Shown here in pieces: positions 32,360 to 43,737 of a DNA stretch of 64,000 bases. Position 1 is the stretch's first letter, and the number at the start of each line of letters is the position of its first letter. Origin of the DNA: Doryteuthis pealeii (Eukaryota > Mollusca > Cephalopoda > Myopsida > Loliginidae); contig CM042181.1 of assembly GCA_023376005.1 (NCBI GenBank), forward strand, positions 1,450,777 through 1,514,776, read 5' to 3'. Position numbers and translations under genes: made by a program. The notes beneath the pieces were generated by a model. It had not been told where the DNA came from, did no database searches, and worked only from the letters and a program-made list of their open reading frames with translations.

Positions 32360-33100
32360 AAAATAGTGGTGCAAATTTTGATGGCATTTGCTACGAGATT
32401 TATTTGAGAGGTGAAATTACAGTTCGTAGGTGAGGTGGCTCTAGCAAGGGTATTCTGGTCGCTGTGGTTGTAGAGTTCTGTTAGACGTTTCTCTTAGAAG
32501 TTCTTAGGAAGTCGAGTGTTGGGAATTGTTTGCGACGCGTCCATGCCGACCGGTTCTCATACGATAAGTAAAAAGTGTAGGGAGTGCTTTTTAGAAGCTA
32601 CTCGCCTAGGTAACTGCTCTTTTAAATAAGTGGTGGATGGGGCCTTTTTTTAAGGTGACTATTTAGGTCGACAGCCTTCTGATAAGTATGCTGGTGAGAC
32701 ACCTCCGTCCCATTGGACAGCCTTCAGAAAGTATGCTGTTAAAAACGCCTCCGTCCTGGTCGACGGCCTTCAGACAAGTGCCGAGGTTTGATTCTCCCGC
32801 CAAACCTCGTGTTGGCGATTTTCCCCCTAGCGGCAGGGGGGATAATTCTCTATCGGATTTCCTATATGTGTGTGTAGAGTTTGACAAGAAGGTTCTCCAT
32901 TACGACAACAAGTCTCCACGAGTTTGACAAGAAAACTCCGCGATTACAAGTCTCCCTGGATTCGACAAGAAGTCTTCCAATTACGACAAAACGTTCACGA
33001 TTATGAAGATATACATGAAGACAGGAGGGCTCGTTGGCCGAAACGTTGTGTAGATAACAATAAAGAGGAGGACAATAGTCCGAATAATCTTAATAATTAA
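32360..33100 (+). mobile_element. S2-related composite element
   Basis: 32640-32790 contains a tandem roughly 55-bp unit (GGTCGACAGCCTTC, ACACCTCCGTCC). 32790-32815 has a B-box-like GTTTGATTCTCCC. 32880-33000 has a degenerate minisatellite (TTTGACAAGAA, TTACGACAA). 33020-33090 has the S2 end with GGCCGAAACGTTG and GGACAATAGTCCG. The head differs from the other S2 copies, so the S2 tail is shared by different heads. The stretch 32360-32640 was not recognised. Confidence 0.55.
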
Positions 33101-33501
33101 AAGATTATTTTTCATTCCATTCACATCTTCAGTCATTTTTAAAAATTTTATTTATACAAAACTTAGAATCAGCACAAAATACACTTTGCGTCCCATAAAT
33201 ACGGGGTGGGTTAGAAGTTAACAGAACTGAAAAATGGGTGCATATCGCATAAATGCGTCCTAGCCTCTTCTAAAAAATAAAAAAAATAAATAAATAAATA
33301 AAAAATAAAAAAATGAAATAAAAAAATTTTAAAAAATTTTAAAAAGTAAATTAATAAAAAAAAAACGCTAAGCGGTGCCTGCTGAAAATCTTTCCAGAGA
33401 ATACAAAAACATATCGAGACATTAATCAAACCCAAATAAAAAAATTAAAAAAAAAAAGATAGAATATGTAAATATGCTTTTTGCCGATAATTTTTGGGAG
33501 A

Positions 33502-33714
33502 ATAAGTGCTTAATTGGAGTCGTACCTAATTTTGAAAATTAATTAATTAATAATGAATTAGGCGGGAATACCTATTAAATGTATGGCTAAACAAATCGAT
33601 CAATCAATGATTTTTCTCGATTTGTTTAGCCATACATTTAATAGGTATTCCCGCCTAATTCATTATTAATTAATTAATTTTCAAAATTAGGTACGACTCC
33701 AATTAAGCACTTAT
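33502..33714. repeat. Perfect inverted repeat, 98-bp arms, 17-bp loop
   Basis: Arms 33502-33599 and 33617-33714 are exact reverse complements as far as I can check. Such identity indicates a recent origin or gene conversion. It is AT-rich and non-coding. A (TA)n begins at the right end. Confidence 0.9.
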
Positions 33715-33954
33715 ATATATATATATATATTTATTTATTTTTTATAATCAAAATAAAATGAAAATACCGAAACAAAGATATTTTAAAAGGGAGTGGCTTT
33801 CTTTTAACGCCTTAAAACCACTAAAAAGTTATTTGTGGAGAGAAACCCCTTCAAACAATTAAAAAATATTTTTAAAAAGGTGAGGGTCAAAATATTTACA
33901 TCTACATGTTGAGGAAAGACTTGGGGAGGGAGGTAAAATGTCGCAGTTATTTCC

Positions 33955-34130
33955 CTAAATCCAACATAAACAAAGGGGAACGACTCTTGACTGATAAATT
34001 ATTTATTTTCCCATTAAAATAACACTAAGCCCGTCTTCTTTTTTCCTAGTAGATCAATAAATAAATAATCTATCAGTCAAGAGTGGTTCCCCGTTGTTTA
34101 GGTTGGATTTATAGGAAATAACCAATATCG
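33955..34130. repeat. Inverted repeat, about 60-bp arms
   Basis: The left arm has TTATTTCCCTAAATCCAAC and GACTCTTGACTGATA; the right arm near 34065-34130 is the reverse complement with several mismatches. Loop about 34013-34061. Confidence 0.75.
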
Positions 34131-34474
34131 TTTTCATGTTGCATTAACTTTTCGGGTAAAACGCCTTCAAACAACTAGGATGTTCATAAGTTGCACGGGT
34201 CGGTTTTTCAGAAGTCACCGTTTAGTGTTTTTTTTTTTTTGGCCAGGAGGCATTTACGCGATATGCACAAAAAAAAAAAAAAAAAAAAAAAAAAAGTTAC
34301 ATTATTGATTTTTTTTCGAAATCCGATTAGCCAAAGACCAACTACAATAAGTCAAATATTTAATGAAGACTGTTCATTGTACTGGGGAAAAGTGTGGTAA
34401 AAGGTATTGCTCATTTAAATATCATTTTTGAGCGTTCAAATACTATCGAGTAGCTAAAAGGTAGAAATGATAGA

Positions 34475-34522
34475 ATTACGAGGGGAGGGTCTAAAGTTAA
34501 TGCCATTTTGTTTAGGATAGTT
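34475..34522 (-). mobile_element. Mariner terminal fragment
   Basis: TACGAGGGGAGGGTC then TAATGCCATTTTGTTTAGGA matches the mariner 3' terminus. It is cut by the R1 starting at 34525. Confidence 0.7.
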
Positions 34523-34524
34523 AT

Positions 34525-34826
34525 AGTTTGGTTTGTTTTACGGCATATCAATCTCGATGGGTCATTTAATGCCGATAAAGTTTTGAAAGAAGTTAATTCT
34601 TAATGGATACACAATTTTTTATAAATACATTTTTCTAGTTAACCCATAGATGGGACCCTAACAGGTACTACCACTCCGGGCTAGAGTGCACCAATGGTGA
34701 TGAAGGGGTGCTCCACATTCCCCAAACTCCAACACTGGAACCTCACCATCAGATAGAGTTTAACGTCAGAGTAGACCAGGGAGCAATGGTCATGAATTGG
34801 TGTTCCACTTTCCCCAAACCTCCAGT
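34525..34826 (-). mobile_element. R1 repeat, truncated, with an internal duplication
   Basis: Tail and about 300 bp of body. The segment with GACCAGGGAGCAATGG is present twice (one copy partial) near 34690 and 34770. Confidence 0.75.
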
Positions 34827-35054
34827 TACAAAAAGTCGGAATCAGCAAATTAGCGAAGGAGTCTGTCTCCTTTTCACTTTTGATGCATGATAATTGTGAT
34901 TAATTATCTTTTACTATCATTTATATGTTTATATTTTGACACACAAGAGAGAGTGGAAGGTGAGACAGGACATGCCAAAATTTACTATCAGCATTTTCCA
35001 ACGCATATAAAGTCTGATTGGAAATCAATATAGACATTTAAGGTTAACAAAAAA
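34827..35054. other. Unclassified sequence
   Basis: No feature recognised. Confidence 0.4.
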
Positions 35055-35257
35055 ATAAATCCCTCTTTTCTGGGGTCGGAGAGAAGATCCTCTGATTAGG
35101 GTTTGAGAGGCAAACATTATTCCAATAATGAGGAAGTGAAATCTGTAGTGAAAAAGTGGCTCAAAGAACAGTCAACGAAATTTTACGAAGCAGGGATATA
35201 TGCTCTCATTCGAAGGAGAAACGTTTCTATTGAGAGAAGCTGTTGAGAGGGATGTGA
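35055..35257 (+). mobile_element. Mariner transposase C-terminus fragment
   Basis: The plus frame from about 35136 reads EEVKSVVKKWLKEQSTKFYE then GIYALIRR, the typical end of a mariner DD34D transposase after the catalytic core. It is joined at 35258 to an S2 element. Confidence 0.7.
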
Positions 35258-35490
35258 CAGTTATCTCTAGACTGTAGGTTCAATCCTGGTCAGGGGCAGC
35301 AGTAACATAAAATAATAATTAACACAGCTTAATGCCTCTACCCCCCAGCTATGGTTAGCGGAATGAGAACAAGATACCCCGTGGACTGAATAAAGGGTCA
35401 TGTTCAAAGTTCAAAGGCCAGAGGACACATTGGCCGAAATGTTGTACAGATAACAATGAAGATGAGGACAATATTCCGAATAATACAAAT
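35258..35490 (+). mobile_element. S2 element (truncated)
   Basis: B box GGTTCAATCCTGG at about 35278, body with ATGGTTAGCGGAATGAGAAC, then GGCC...GGCCGAAATGTTG and the terminal GGACAATATTCCGAATAA. The CTGAAGA half of the hammerhead-like motif is deleted. Confidence 0.7.
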
Positions 35491-35491
35491 C

Positions 35492-36111
35492 TCTTATTAT
35501 AATGGAGATTGTGTGTTTTTCGGTCTGTAACCGAAACTATATTCCTACTCAAGTCACAATTCTCTTAGTTATTGACATCACATTCTCCATGATTTTATCT
35601 TTATCTAAACCTCAATTATTAATAAAATTGTCTTACATTATTAATACTGTTAATTATGTCTCCATACTGACAACATGCAATTATATTTATGTATACAACA
35701 AAATAGCGGTTTACAGTGCGAACGGGAAGGCTAATTTGCATATTAATATTAAAAAATCGAATTTAATAAATATGTGCTTAGTTTTATTGATTTCTAACTG
35801 TTTCGTTTTATTTTAGTGAATATAAACAAAAATCTCTTCAATGAATCTTAAATGAAATCCATTAACAAGATAAAATAACTGTCATTTTATTCTTTACTTC
35901 CTCTTATAACTAAATACTTAAATTCGAAAAAATAACAATGAAAGACGAGAGTGATGGAAGAGTAAGTTTCAGTTGTTCCCTTTTTTATTATACTCCCTCT
36001 GTTTCAAATCTTTTTATCTGTATTCTTATTTAGTTTCTTTCTAATTTAATACAATATTTTATTACATTAAAACTTAAATACTTGCACCCGGAGGGTGCAT
36101 ATATTTGCTAG
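35492..36111 (+). mobile_element. Helitron Hel-1, 620 bp, intact ends
   Basis: TCTTATTATAATGG at 35492, hairpin GCACCCGGAGGGTGC at 36084-36098, CTAG at 36108-36111, followed by T. It sits directly after an S2 element. A plus-strand open frame inside is not conserved in the other copies. Confidence 0.92.
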
Positions 36112-36188
36112 TAATACTAAAAATCAAAAGGTTTCACTTTTTAAGAATTTTCATGGTCAGGACAGTAATTATTTATTTTGATATATGT

Positions 36189-36482
36189 TACACCCTCTTT
36201 CATGGGACCTGAGATAAGATCGTCTGATTAGGGTTTGAGAGGCAAACATTATTCCAATGATGAAGAAGTGGTTCAAAGAACAGTCAACATAATTTACAGA
36301 GCACTGATATATGCTCTCATTCGAAGAGTGGAACGTTGCTATTGAGAGAAACAGTGACTGCGTGGAGAAGTAGGGATGTGATCCACAGAGAACAAGCTGT
36401 ATGATGTATGATATATTTTCCTGTGTTGGTTATTATACCCGTCCTAAACAAAATGACATTAATTTTCGACTCACCCTCGTAT
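36189..36482 (+). mobile_element. Mariner 3' end with transposase C-terminus
   Basis: It contains a degenerate transposase C-terminus (WFKEQST-like, ALIRRVERCY-like, frameshifted), a stop, then the UTR words GATCCACAGAG and CTGTGTTGG, and the terminal repeat GACTCACCCTCGTA. Confidence 0.7.
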
Positions 36483-36524
36483 ATGTAGATAACAAGTTAA
36501 AAATACTATAGATGCGTTGTAAGA

Positions 36525-36625
36525 TCAGAAGTGTGGGGCACCCAGTAAGAATCGAACTCACTAACAATGGTCTACTAATCGAACTTGCTAACCATTACAC
36601 CACAAGGGGGGCCCGTAAGATCAGG
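36525..36625 (-). repeat. tRNA-like element (T3)
   Basis: On the minus strand, TGGTGTAATGGTTAGCAAG (A-box type) and GAGTTCGATTCTTACTGGGT (B-box type) lie within sequence able to form an acceptor-like stem. Related copies are at 42490, 42640, 54470 and 54595. The anticodon arm is not convincing, so I treat them as tRNA-derived repeats. Confidence 0.6.
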
Positions 36626-36653
36626 ATATATATTCCATTTCGAAGGTATTTAA

Positions 36654-38353
36654 TTATTCATCGTATGCACACACAGCATCGTCTAGATTTGTAAAATCTT
36701 CACTGCTTGCTTTTTCTGACTGGGTTTCATACATATCAAAAAGTTCGAAGACAGCGTCAATGATCCTTTCCGGCACATACTGAAGAGCATACATGGGCGG
36801 GGTCTTCTCGAAGATATCTGTGGAGCCAACATCGGCACCGAATTCAAGGAGCAGGTAAATGAGTTCAACGGAAGCCCACGGTTCTTCACTAGTCAACACA
36901 ACTGCCCGGTGCAAAAGAGACTGACAGCGTACAAGTCGAAGATCCTCTTTAAGTACTCCTCGCACATCGTTTATAAATGTGCTTTCGTACCTCTGGGGAA
37001 GCTTTTTCTTGGTTATAGCCATGGTGTATAAAAAGGTGTCGGCAATTTGCGAATAATTGCCATCCACATAACACGGATACATATATATATGTTCTCGTAA
37101 AAGATGCCACATTTTTATAAGTGCCTCTGTAATAATTTTGAAAATAACAAACCCACCGTATTTGATGAAGTCCTCGGGATCGCCATTCTCAGCAATTTCA
37201 TAGAAGAGAGTTTTAATGTGAGACCCGCAGTAGCTCACAAAAGCGGGTTCACGGCGTATTTTTATGATGTGCTTAATCAACTGTCGAACTTTCTTCTGAT
37301 TGTTTTCCCACTTGGCAATCAGTGCTGTTTGCAAAAGAACCCTAAGGTACACGCGGTTTTCTGTGCCTAGGGTCCTTTCGACGATCAGGACACTCTGGAA
37401 GGACATCTTTAAAGGGTTGTCTGCTAAACTTTCCAATTCACTCTCGGTAGTATATTCCTTGGAAAAATCAAGGATGTCTTGTGTTGGAATTTCAAAACTC
37501 TTTGGTTGATTTGCAAGGCGTCTTTGCTTTAACGATAATTTCCATAAATTTAGTTTTGGAGTTTCAGTGCAGGCATTATAGAGTTCATAAGACTCGATCT
37601 GATCCAGCTCCGAATAAACGGACTGTTTTCCCAAATTTATAAACATATTCACCTTGCTATTTATAGCAGCCCACATTAAGGGGTTCATACCTTCGTGGTT
37701 CCGGATCTCAAGATCAGCGCCAGCTACTAAAAGGTTAATTACGCTTTTTCTATGGTCCCAACCAGCCGCTAAGTGAATGGCCGTAAAACCCTCATTATCT
37801 TGGTGGTTAACGTTCGCGCCGTGGTCGAGCAGAAAATTGCAAATTTTATCATTAGAAGTCGAGTACATCAGAGGGGTCCTCCCACCCAAGCACGGTCGAT
37901 TAACATCGGCTCCCTTAGATACTATCAGTTTCACGGCGGTTAGATTCCTGAGGAATATAGCAACTATGAGCGGCGATAAGGGGCCGGTGATGTCGTCGTT
38001 GATATCGGGGAGGTACTTCAGGATCAGTCGGATCAGCTTTTTATTGTTTTGTTTTATGGCGGCAATAAGCGGGTGCCCGCGTTTTTTCCATTGGTTGGAC
38101 ATTTTGTCACGACCCTGAAGAAGAGAATGTTTGAGGAGGAAGCGGGAGAATTTAACGTGGTTAAGATTAACTGCGACGTAAAGAGGTAAACAGCCGCCCA
38201 TCGTGGAATTTAATATTTTGATTTTATTTTCGGGTTGGAGGTTTACGAAAAGTTCAGTTGCCTGGTCCAATTTATTTTCCTCAATCGATCGGAACAGGAA
38301 TTCGACACGGCTCTTCCAGATTATTTTCGCGACGGTCTTGTCCTCTTGAGATG
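36654..38353 (-). CDS. FEM1-like ankyrin-repeat protein, copy B (long exon)
   Basis: With the 10-nt exon at 40276-40285 this encodes 569 residues. Exon 2 begins at 38353 after acceptor CTTTCCTTGCAG. Seen: an N-terminal helix-rich segment (residues 5-54), five to six ankyrin repeats (about 55-250; PLYVAVN, HPLIAAI, SPLIVAI, GRTPLMYS, GFTAIHLAA, GMNPLMWAA), an ELYNA motif (about 260), VLIVERTLG (about 325-332) in a helical middle region, and a C-terminal ankyrin pair (SLLHRAV, LLLEFGADVGS, about 480-545). This order matches FEM1 proteins, where the middle region carries ELLGA and IRERILG motifs. FEM1 proteins are substrate receptors of CUL2 ubiquitin ligases. Whether this divergent copy keeps that role is unknown. 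No stops; no signal peptide or membrane segment. Confidence 0.82.
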
Positions 38354-38375
38354 CTGCAAGGAAAGATTATGTATA

Positions 38376-38885
38376 CTAGTACAAAATAATTTTAAAAAAA
38401 CACCCTTCGGGCGATGTAAAAAGTACATTTTTGAAACGTTGACATATATTGTAATATTCATGAAATATAATTTTAATGTATAATTTTAATACTTTAATGT
38501 ATAAAAAAAATAAGTGTAGATTTAATTCTAATATATACCACTCAAATTTATTTGATAGGCATATGTATCATTTATTATCATTATCGCTATAAATTCATTA
38601 AATATACTAGTACAAAATAAAAACACCCGGGCGATGTAAAACTAGATTTTTGAAACATATTGCCGGAGAGGCGGGAGTGAAAAATTCAATGTCAGCGAGT
38701 TTGTACGCTAAGTAAGTAAAATCATCAAATTCATTAAAGGATTAAACAATAAAACAATTTGAAATGTAAACTTTAAATATGTATTAAAATAAAATAAACT
38801 ATATATAGATATATAATACCAGTCATGTATTTATTAAAACTTGTTTAAAATTTAAAAAAAAAACAATGAGGACTGTCTAATGTAC
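38376..38885 (-). mobile_element. Two partial Hel-2 Helitrons in copy B intron
   Basis: CTAG at 38376-38379 with a CCCTTCGGGCGATG hairpin-like end starts one minus-oriented copy; CTAG at 38607-38610 with CACCCGGGCG starts a second. Neither retains a recognisable TC 5' end; the second stops near 38885. Confidence 0.7.
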
Positions 38886-39500
38886 TAAAAGGAATAAAAT
38901 GATACATTATATCGTTTATTTATTAGTATATCAACACTGAAAGTTCATTAAATTCGGTTAATTCCTTGATTATTGGTATTTTTTCTTACGCTGGGGTGAT
39001 ATACGATGCTGGAATTTAGGTCCGTTAAGTTCGATTTAACCATTTTTTGTTTTACGACATATCAACCTCGGCGGGTCACTTAATGCCACAAAGTTTTGAG
39101 AAAAAAAAATCGTTTTTTAATGGAGACTCACTTTTCTATTTAACTCATAGATATGACCACTAACAGATTTAGATTAAAAAGAATTAAAAAAAAAAAAAAA
39201 AAAAAAAAGATGGTTTGTAATTACTAAAATTTTATTTCCAGAAAATTTATTTCTTCAATTACAATCCCATTCGTAGCTCCAAACATCTATCAATTGAATT
39301 TCTCTGATGAGATTGATCGAAAAAATAAATAAATAAATAAATAAATAAAATAAAATAAAATAAAATAAAATAAGAAAATTAAAAAAATAAAAGTAAACTA
39401 AGAATGAAATATCTAGTTATAAGGGTTTGCTACTTTTCTTTTTAGAAATTCCACTTTTAAAATGTATACGCTTTTTCGTAGTCTAATTAATATTTTATAT
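38886..39500. repeat. AT-rich intron with R1 scrap and (AAATA)n
   Basis: An R1 tail fragment (about 39045-39165, minus), poly-A at 39184-39208 and (AAATA)n at 39325-39372 are present. The remainder is unclassified. Confidence 0.6.
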
Positions 39501-39509
39501 TAAATATAG

Positions 39510-39622
39510 TGTTCCATTCTTAAGCATCGTAGATCGCCACCCACGCCCAACAGGTGGCCCGTGGATCTTACCACTCTGCAGAGAGGCAGTCGGCGTATTC
39601 TGCCACAGACGACATAGCACGG
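39510..39622 (-). mobile_element. R1 head fragment
   Basis: It contains CCACCCACGCCCAACAGGTGG and TCTGCAGAG, the GC-rich R1 head, in minus orientation. It is the opposite orientation to the next R1. Confidence 0.7.
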
Positions 39623-39775
39623 TTTAGAGAACGTAATTTTTTTAATTGTTCAAACTTTAATTATACGTAATTAATATATTTTACATCAAATATAGACGAG
39701 ATACGAGAAGAACCTTTAAAGGATTCTAATCTTCGAAGAGATGTTTTTAAATGTCTTCAAATGTAGACTTAGATG

Positions 39776-40212
39776 AAAAGAGGCCCTATCTTGGGCTAGA
39801 CGGGCGGTCGGAGAGGCCCCCTCCGATCAATCGTCTGGTCACATCAAGCCCTAGCACCTATATGATTTTCCCAACCCTATTGCCCTTATGGCAAACCCCA
39901 ACCCCTTTTTATCATATGGGTGCTAGAAGGCGGTGGCTGCGGGTCTACATGTCCTGGGAATGACGTTAAACTCTATCTGATGGTGAGGTTCCAGTTTTGG
40001 AGAATGTGGAGCACCCCTTCATCACCATTGCTCCCTAGTCCACTCTGACCCGGAGTGGTAGTACCTTTTAGAGTCCCATGTATGGGTTAAAATAGAAAAA
40101 TGTATTTATAGAAAAATTGTATTATCCATTAAGAATTGATTCATTTCAAAACTTTATCGGCATTAAATGACCCACTGAGGTTGATATGCCGTAAAACAAA
40201 AACAACCAAAAC
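39776..40212 (+). mobile_element. R1 repeat lacking the first 170 bp
   Basis: It starts at GGCCCTATCTTGGGCTAGAC and ends GTTGATATGCCGTAAAAC plus A/C-rich tail. Poly-A follows at 40231-40262. Confidence 0.85.
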
Positions 40213-40226
40213 ACTTAGATAAAAAG

Positions 40227-40262
<36 letters not shown>

Positions 40263-40275
40263 GAAAGTAACTTAC

Positions 40276-40285
40276 CTTCAGCCAT
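40276..40285 (-). CDS. FEM1-like copy B, 10-nt first coding exon
   Basis: ATGGCTGAAG followed by donor GTAAGT on the minus strand. Spliced to the acceptor at 38353 it gives Met-Ala-Glu-Ala-Ser-Gln. The intron is 1.9 kb. The context is identical to copies A and C. Confidence 0.78.
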
Positions 40286-40550
40286 TTTATATAGTTTGTA
40301 TTTTCTCTTGTTTAATATATAACTTTTTTTTCACGATAGTAAAACCAAGCGTTTGAAAAGTAAAAGAGTTTATAAGTAAAAAATAGGTACTAGAATTGAT
40401 GAATAGTTAAAATATAAAACAACTACTTCATCTTTAGCGTAAAAATATAAAGCTAAAAAATTCATAAAATAGCAACAATAATATCGAAAACTCAGCCGTT
40501 GCCCGAATCTAATACCTATGTTTCCGACGGTGAATGAAAAATGAATAATG
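40286..40550 (-). promoter_or_regulatory. Conserved 5' flank of copy B
   Basis: It aligns with the flanks of copies A and C, including TATAAA before ATG, a GGTTTTACT-like word, the TTACGCTA element near 40430-40437 and GGAAACATAGG near 40522-40532. It is more diverged than A versus C. Confidence 0.6.
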
Positions 40551-40664
40551 AATAAATATATTAATATATAAAAAATATGTTAAAAATAAAGAATATATAG
40601 TTTTTTTTTTGTTTTTTAATAACCTCCCACCCGGTTTAAAATATATAAAAATGGTTTATTTTTA

Positions 40665-40830
40665 TCGGCTTTTATTACTTAGATAAAAAAAAAAAAAGAA
40701 AATTACTGGTATGACCAAAAATCAAGTGAGGGGTTCCATCATCTTCCGGGTTTTCAGGCATTTGAAAACTACACTTACATGCTATCGCAAGTTCGATCCT
40801 TGCTGACGGCTGTTGAATCCACGTGCGTTT
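40665..40830 (+). repeat. T1 dispersed repeat beside the copy B promoter
   Basis: Words GTATGACCAAAAATCAAGTG and ATCGCAAGTTCGATCCTTGC. Same relative position as the T1 at 24420 with respect to copy A. Confidence 0.7.
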
Positions 40831-41048
40831 TATATTCTCGGATTGCTTCGTCTTACAGAGATATCCTTATTACTGTTAATCAAATTTTGACTGTTTCAAT
40901 TTTAGTAGAATATGAAAATCCAATTTTCTTGAATTATTCGACTAATTGATCATTTTAATTTTATTTTTCGTTTTTTTATAAATCACCTCAGTTTTTTGCG
41001 GATTAAATAAGTATCATTAATGGTAATTTTTTTAAATACATTTTTATA
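40831..41048. other. Unclassified AT-rich spacer
   Basis: Nothing recognised. Confidence 0.4.
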
Positions 41049-41469
41049 ACCATAGATGGGACCTAACAGCTACTACTCACAGAGAGCTCAAAACTCCAAA
41101 ACTGGAACCTCACCATCAGATAGAGTTTAACCATTCCCAGGACATTTACCCTCAGCCACCACTTTCTAGCACCCATATGATAAATGGGGTTGGGGCTTGC
41201 CATAAGGGCAATAGGGTTGGGGTAATCATATATGTTCTAGGGCTTGATGTGACCAGCCGATTGATCGGAGGGGCCTCTCCGACCGCCCGTCTAGCCCAAG
41301 ATAGGACCAAAGTGGAGTATTGCATGTCATGAACTGCTCAATCACCTGGGTTCTATCCTTAAGCATCACGGGTTGCCACTCACGACCAACAGGTAGCCCC
41401 ATTTGGGGGAGTCTTACCACTCTGGAGAGGTGCAGTCGGTGGATTCTAACGCCCCAGCTGACAGGGTGG
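41049..41469 (-). mobile_element. R1 repeat, tail missing
   Basis: It begins at the ACCATAGATGGGACC point and runs to the head GACAGGGTGG. Its left part has small deletions. Confidence 0.8.
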
Positions 41470-41800
41470 ACATCGTTTCGGTTAATGTGCCCTATGGCCT
41501 ACTTTAGGTGTTTCTTGTCAAACTCGGGACCTTTCCTGAACTTGGAAATTCTCTTCAAATTTGGGAAACTAAGTGTCGAACTCTGGAGCCTTCACGGAAC
41601 TTCGAACCGAACCCTTTATTCAATCCACGGATGTAGACTGTTCTTATTTTGTTAATCATTACCGGGTACAAGTGTTAAGCTGTGTCAAATATTTATTTTA
41701 TGTTATTATCGCCCTTGGCCAGGATTGAACCTGCAACTTAGAGATTATTGTCACTTAGAACTGTAATAATAAACAACAATTATATCCGTTGCGACATGAT
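41470..41800 (-). mobile_element. S2 element
   Basis: On the minus strand there is a tRNA-like B box (GTTCAATCCTGGCC) near 41725, then the body words GTTCGAAGTTCCGTGAAGG and a GAGTTTGACAAGAAACACC minisatellite. The hammerhead-like region is degraded (near 41475-41510). Confidence 0.6.
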
Positions 41801-42249
41801 TCTTTTGAGATGAGCATTCATTGTTTTGTTTTGTTTTTTTATTTATTGTCAAACTCTTTTGACCAATCATTCATCACAATTTTTGGTGCTGATCCATTCC
41901 AGAGGAATGGGAGGATTGGTAGATTTTAACGGCATGGCAACTCGTATTGGATTATTCTATGAGTTTTATATATACATTGTCTTTGACCAGATATAGAAAT
42001 GGCATGTAAAAATGAAAATAGATATGGTTTACTTTTATAGATTTTTATTATTTCAATTAAAACGAAAAGCATTGGTGTGACCAAAATCAAGTTAGGAGTT
42101 CCGTCATACTTGGATAGTATCACTTCGACGCTTTCGCAAGTTCGATCCTTACTAGGGGCTGTTAAATCCAGTTTACTTTTATAGGTTTTTATTATTTCAA
42201 TGAAAAAGAAAAGCATTGGGTGTGACCAAAATCAAGTAAGGGTGTTTCG
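41801..42249 (+). repeat. T1 repeats, two copies, and a tail-like word
   Basis: T1 at about 42035-42175 and a partial one at 42180-42240. 41908-41945 matches 25408-25445. No coding sequence. Confidence 0.65.
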
Positions 42250-42425
42250 TCTAATCTTACAGGAATCATGAATAGTTTAAAATTTAAACAGCAACTGCTT
42301 AAACATGGCGTAAAACATACTGTTCAAAAGCTGTTAATATAGCAACAATAACTTGGAAAACCTAACAGTTGCCAGCATCTCATACTTATGTTTCCATCGA
42401 TGAAGGATAAATATATATTGATATA
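42250..42425 (-). promoter_or_regulatory. Orphan copy of the FEM1-like promoter block
   Basis: It aligns with 54900-55090 (GAATAGTTTAAA, CATACTGTTCAAAAGCTG, GCAACAATAACTT, CAGTTGCCAG, TATGTTTCC) but has no ATGGCTGAAG exon next to it. It is the distal half of the block only. Confidence 0.65.
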
Positions 42426-42484
42426 TAAAGATGGAAGGTTAAGAATATATAATTATTTACTAAGCTGAGATGTGGCACAAGGCC

Positions 42485-42710
42485 AGACGTATGGGGTACC
42501 CAGAGAGAACTGAACTCACTAACAATGGTCTATTAATCTAGCTTGCTAACCATTACACCACATGAGGTGCCCAAGACTACGTTCTATATAGTTATTTACT
42601 AAGCTTGTCTTAGAAGTGGCACAAGGCCACTGGGGGGCACCCAGTGAGAATCGAACTCACTAACAATGGTCTTGCTAACCATTACACCACGCTAGGTGCC
42701 CTAGGTTAAA
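42485..42710 (-). repeat. Two tRNA-like T3 elements
   Basis: Minus-strand A-box TGGTGTAATGGTTAGCAAG and B-box GAGTTC/GTTCGATTCTCACT appear twice (about 42490-42570 and 42630-42705), separated by a shared 60-bp spacer (TTATTTACTAAGCTT). Confidence 0.65.
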
Positions 42711-42714
42711 TATA

Positions 42715-42905
42715 TATATGGTTTACTTTCATAGGCTTTTATCATTTCAATTCAAAGGAAAAGAGTTGGGTGTGACTAAAAAAGTTAGAGGTTCCGTCAT
42801 CCGGGTTCTCGCTTGCAGGGCATAATTTGAAAACTACAGTCAATAGCGATAGTAAGTTCGATCCTTATTGGCGGCTGTTCAATCCAGATTGTATTCTTTA
42901 CTCTC
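42715..42905 (+). repeat. T1 dispersed repeat
   Basis: GTGTGACTAAAAAAGTTAG and AGTAAGTTCGATCCTTATTG, ending GGCGGCTGTTCAATCC. Confidence 0.7.
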
Positions 42906-43737
42906 AGATATTAAGATAACCCGTTCCATTGGTTTCGGGTTTGTTTTTTGTTTTTTTGTCATTTTTTGTTACAATATTTAGCAAACATTTGAATATAAAA
43001 TCCAATAAATATCTTTTTTGAATAATAGCTAAAAAAAATACAGTAAAATATAAAGATGTATATATTAATACTCTTGTTCCTTAATCTTCCGACCGTTATC
43101 ATCTTGCAACACCCTGTTTAATAATGAGACCGTCCAAATCATCCAAGAGGAAATACAAAAATGTAGATCCTGATTATCTGGGTGTTGCTTATCCGTTGAA
43201 CTCTTATTTCTTATGAGTGACCTCACCTAAGCTAAATAATAGACCATATTTTGCTACACAAACATAAAAAGAAAGAAAGAGTAGGGGAAAGATTGAGAGA
43301 GGGGGTGAGCATGCAGAAGCGATAACGCTAATCTGTATCAATTGAATATAATAAATAGACGATAAGAAGGAAAGTTTTTGGTTAGAATTATTTTTGTATT
43401 ATTTTAAAAAGAAAGAGGAATTGATAAAAATGGTCTAAAATATGGAAAACATATATTTCAAGTGTTCTTTTGTATCTAGTGGTTAGGGAATCGCGTACGT
43501 GGTACATTTATATTTCAATTTACTATCAAGAATATGGGCCCTCCTGGCGTAACTATTAAGTGTTAGTGTAATGAAATATATTAAATTAGAAAGGCTAACA
43601 AAATTAAATAAGAACGTATATGAAAGGATTAAACTTATTTTAATTATGTTTTAATTAGTTTCTATATAAAATCATGCATAGGATTGATTTTAAAATAAAA
43701 CAATAATATTAGATATCAATTAATTATTCATTAAATC
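42906..43737. other. Unclassified, with a small Hel-1 scrap
   Basis: 43575-43640 resembles the Hel-1 interior in minus orientation (AATTAGAAAGGCTAA). Otherwise nothing was recognised over this stretch. Confidence 0.4.

Larger units (their letters stand above)
33235..34290. repeat. Nested foldback cluster
   Basis: Outer arms (GTGCATATCGCATAAATGCG near 33240 and its inverse near 34245-34266, plus a CTAAGCGGTGCCTGCTGAAAA-like block near 33370 paired with about 34200-34225) enclose two smaller inverted repeats listed separately. Poly-A/T tracts lie at 33265-33360 and 34270-34293. Confidence 0.6.
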
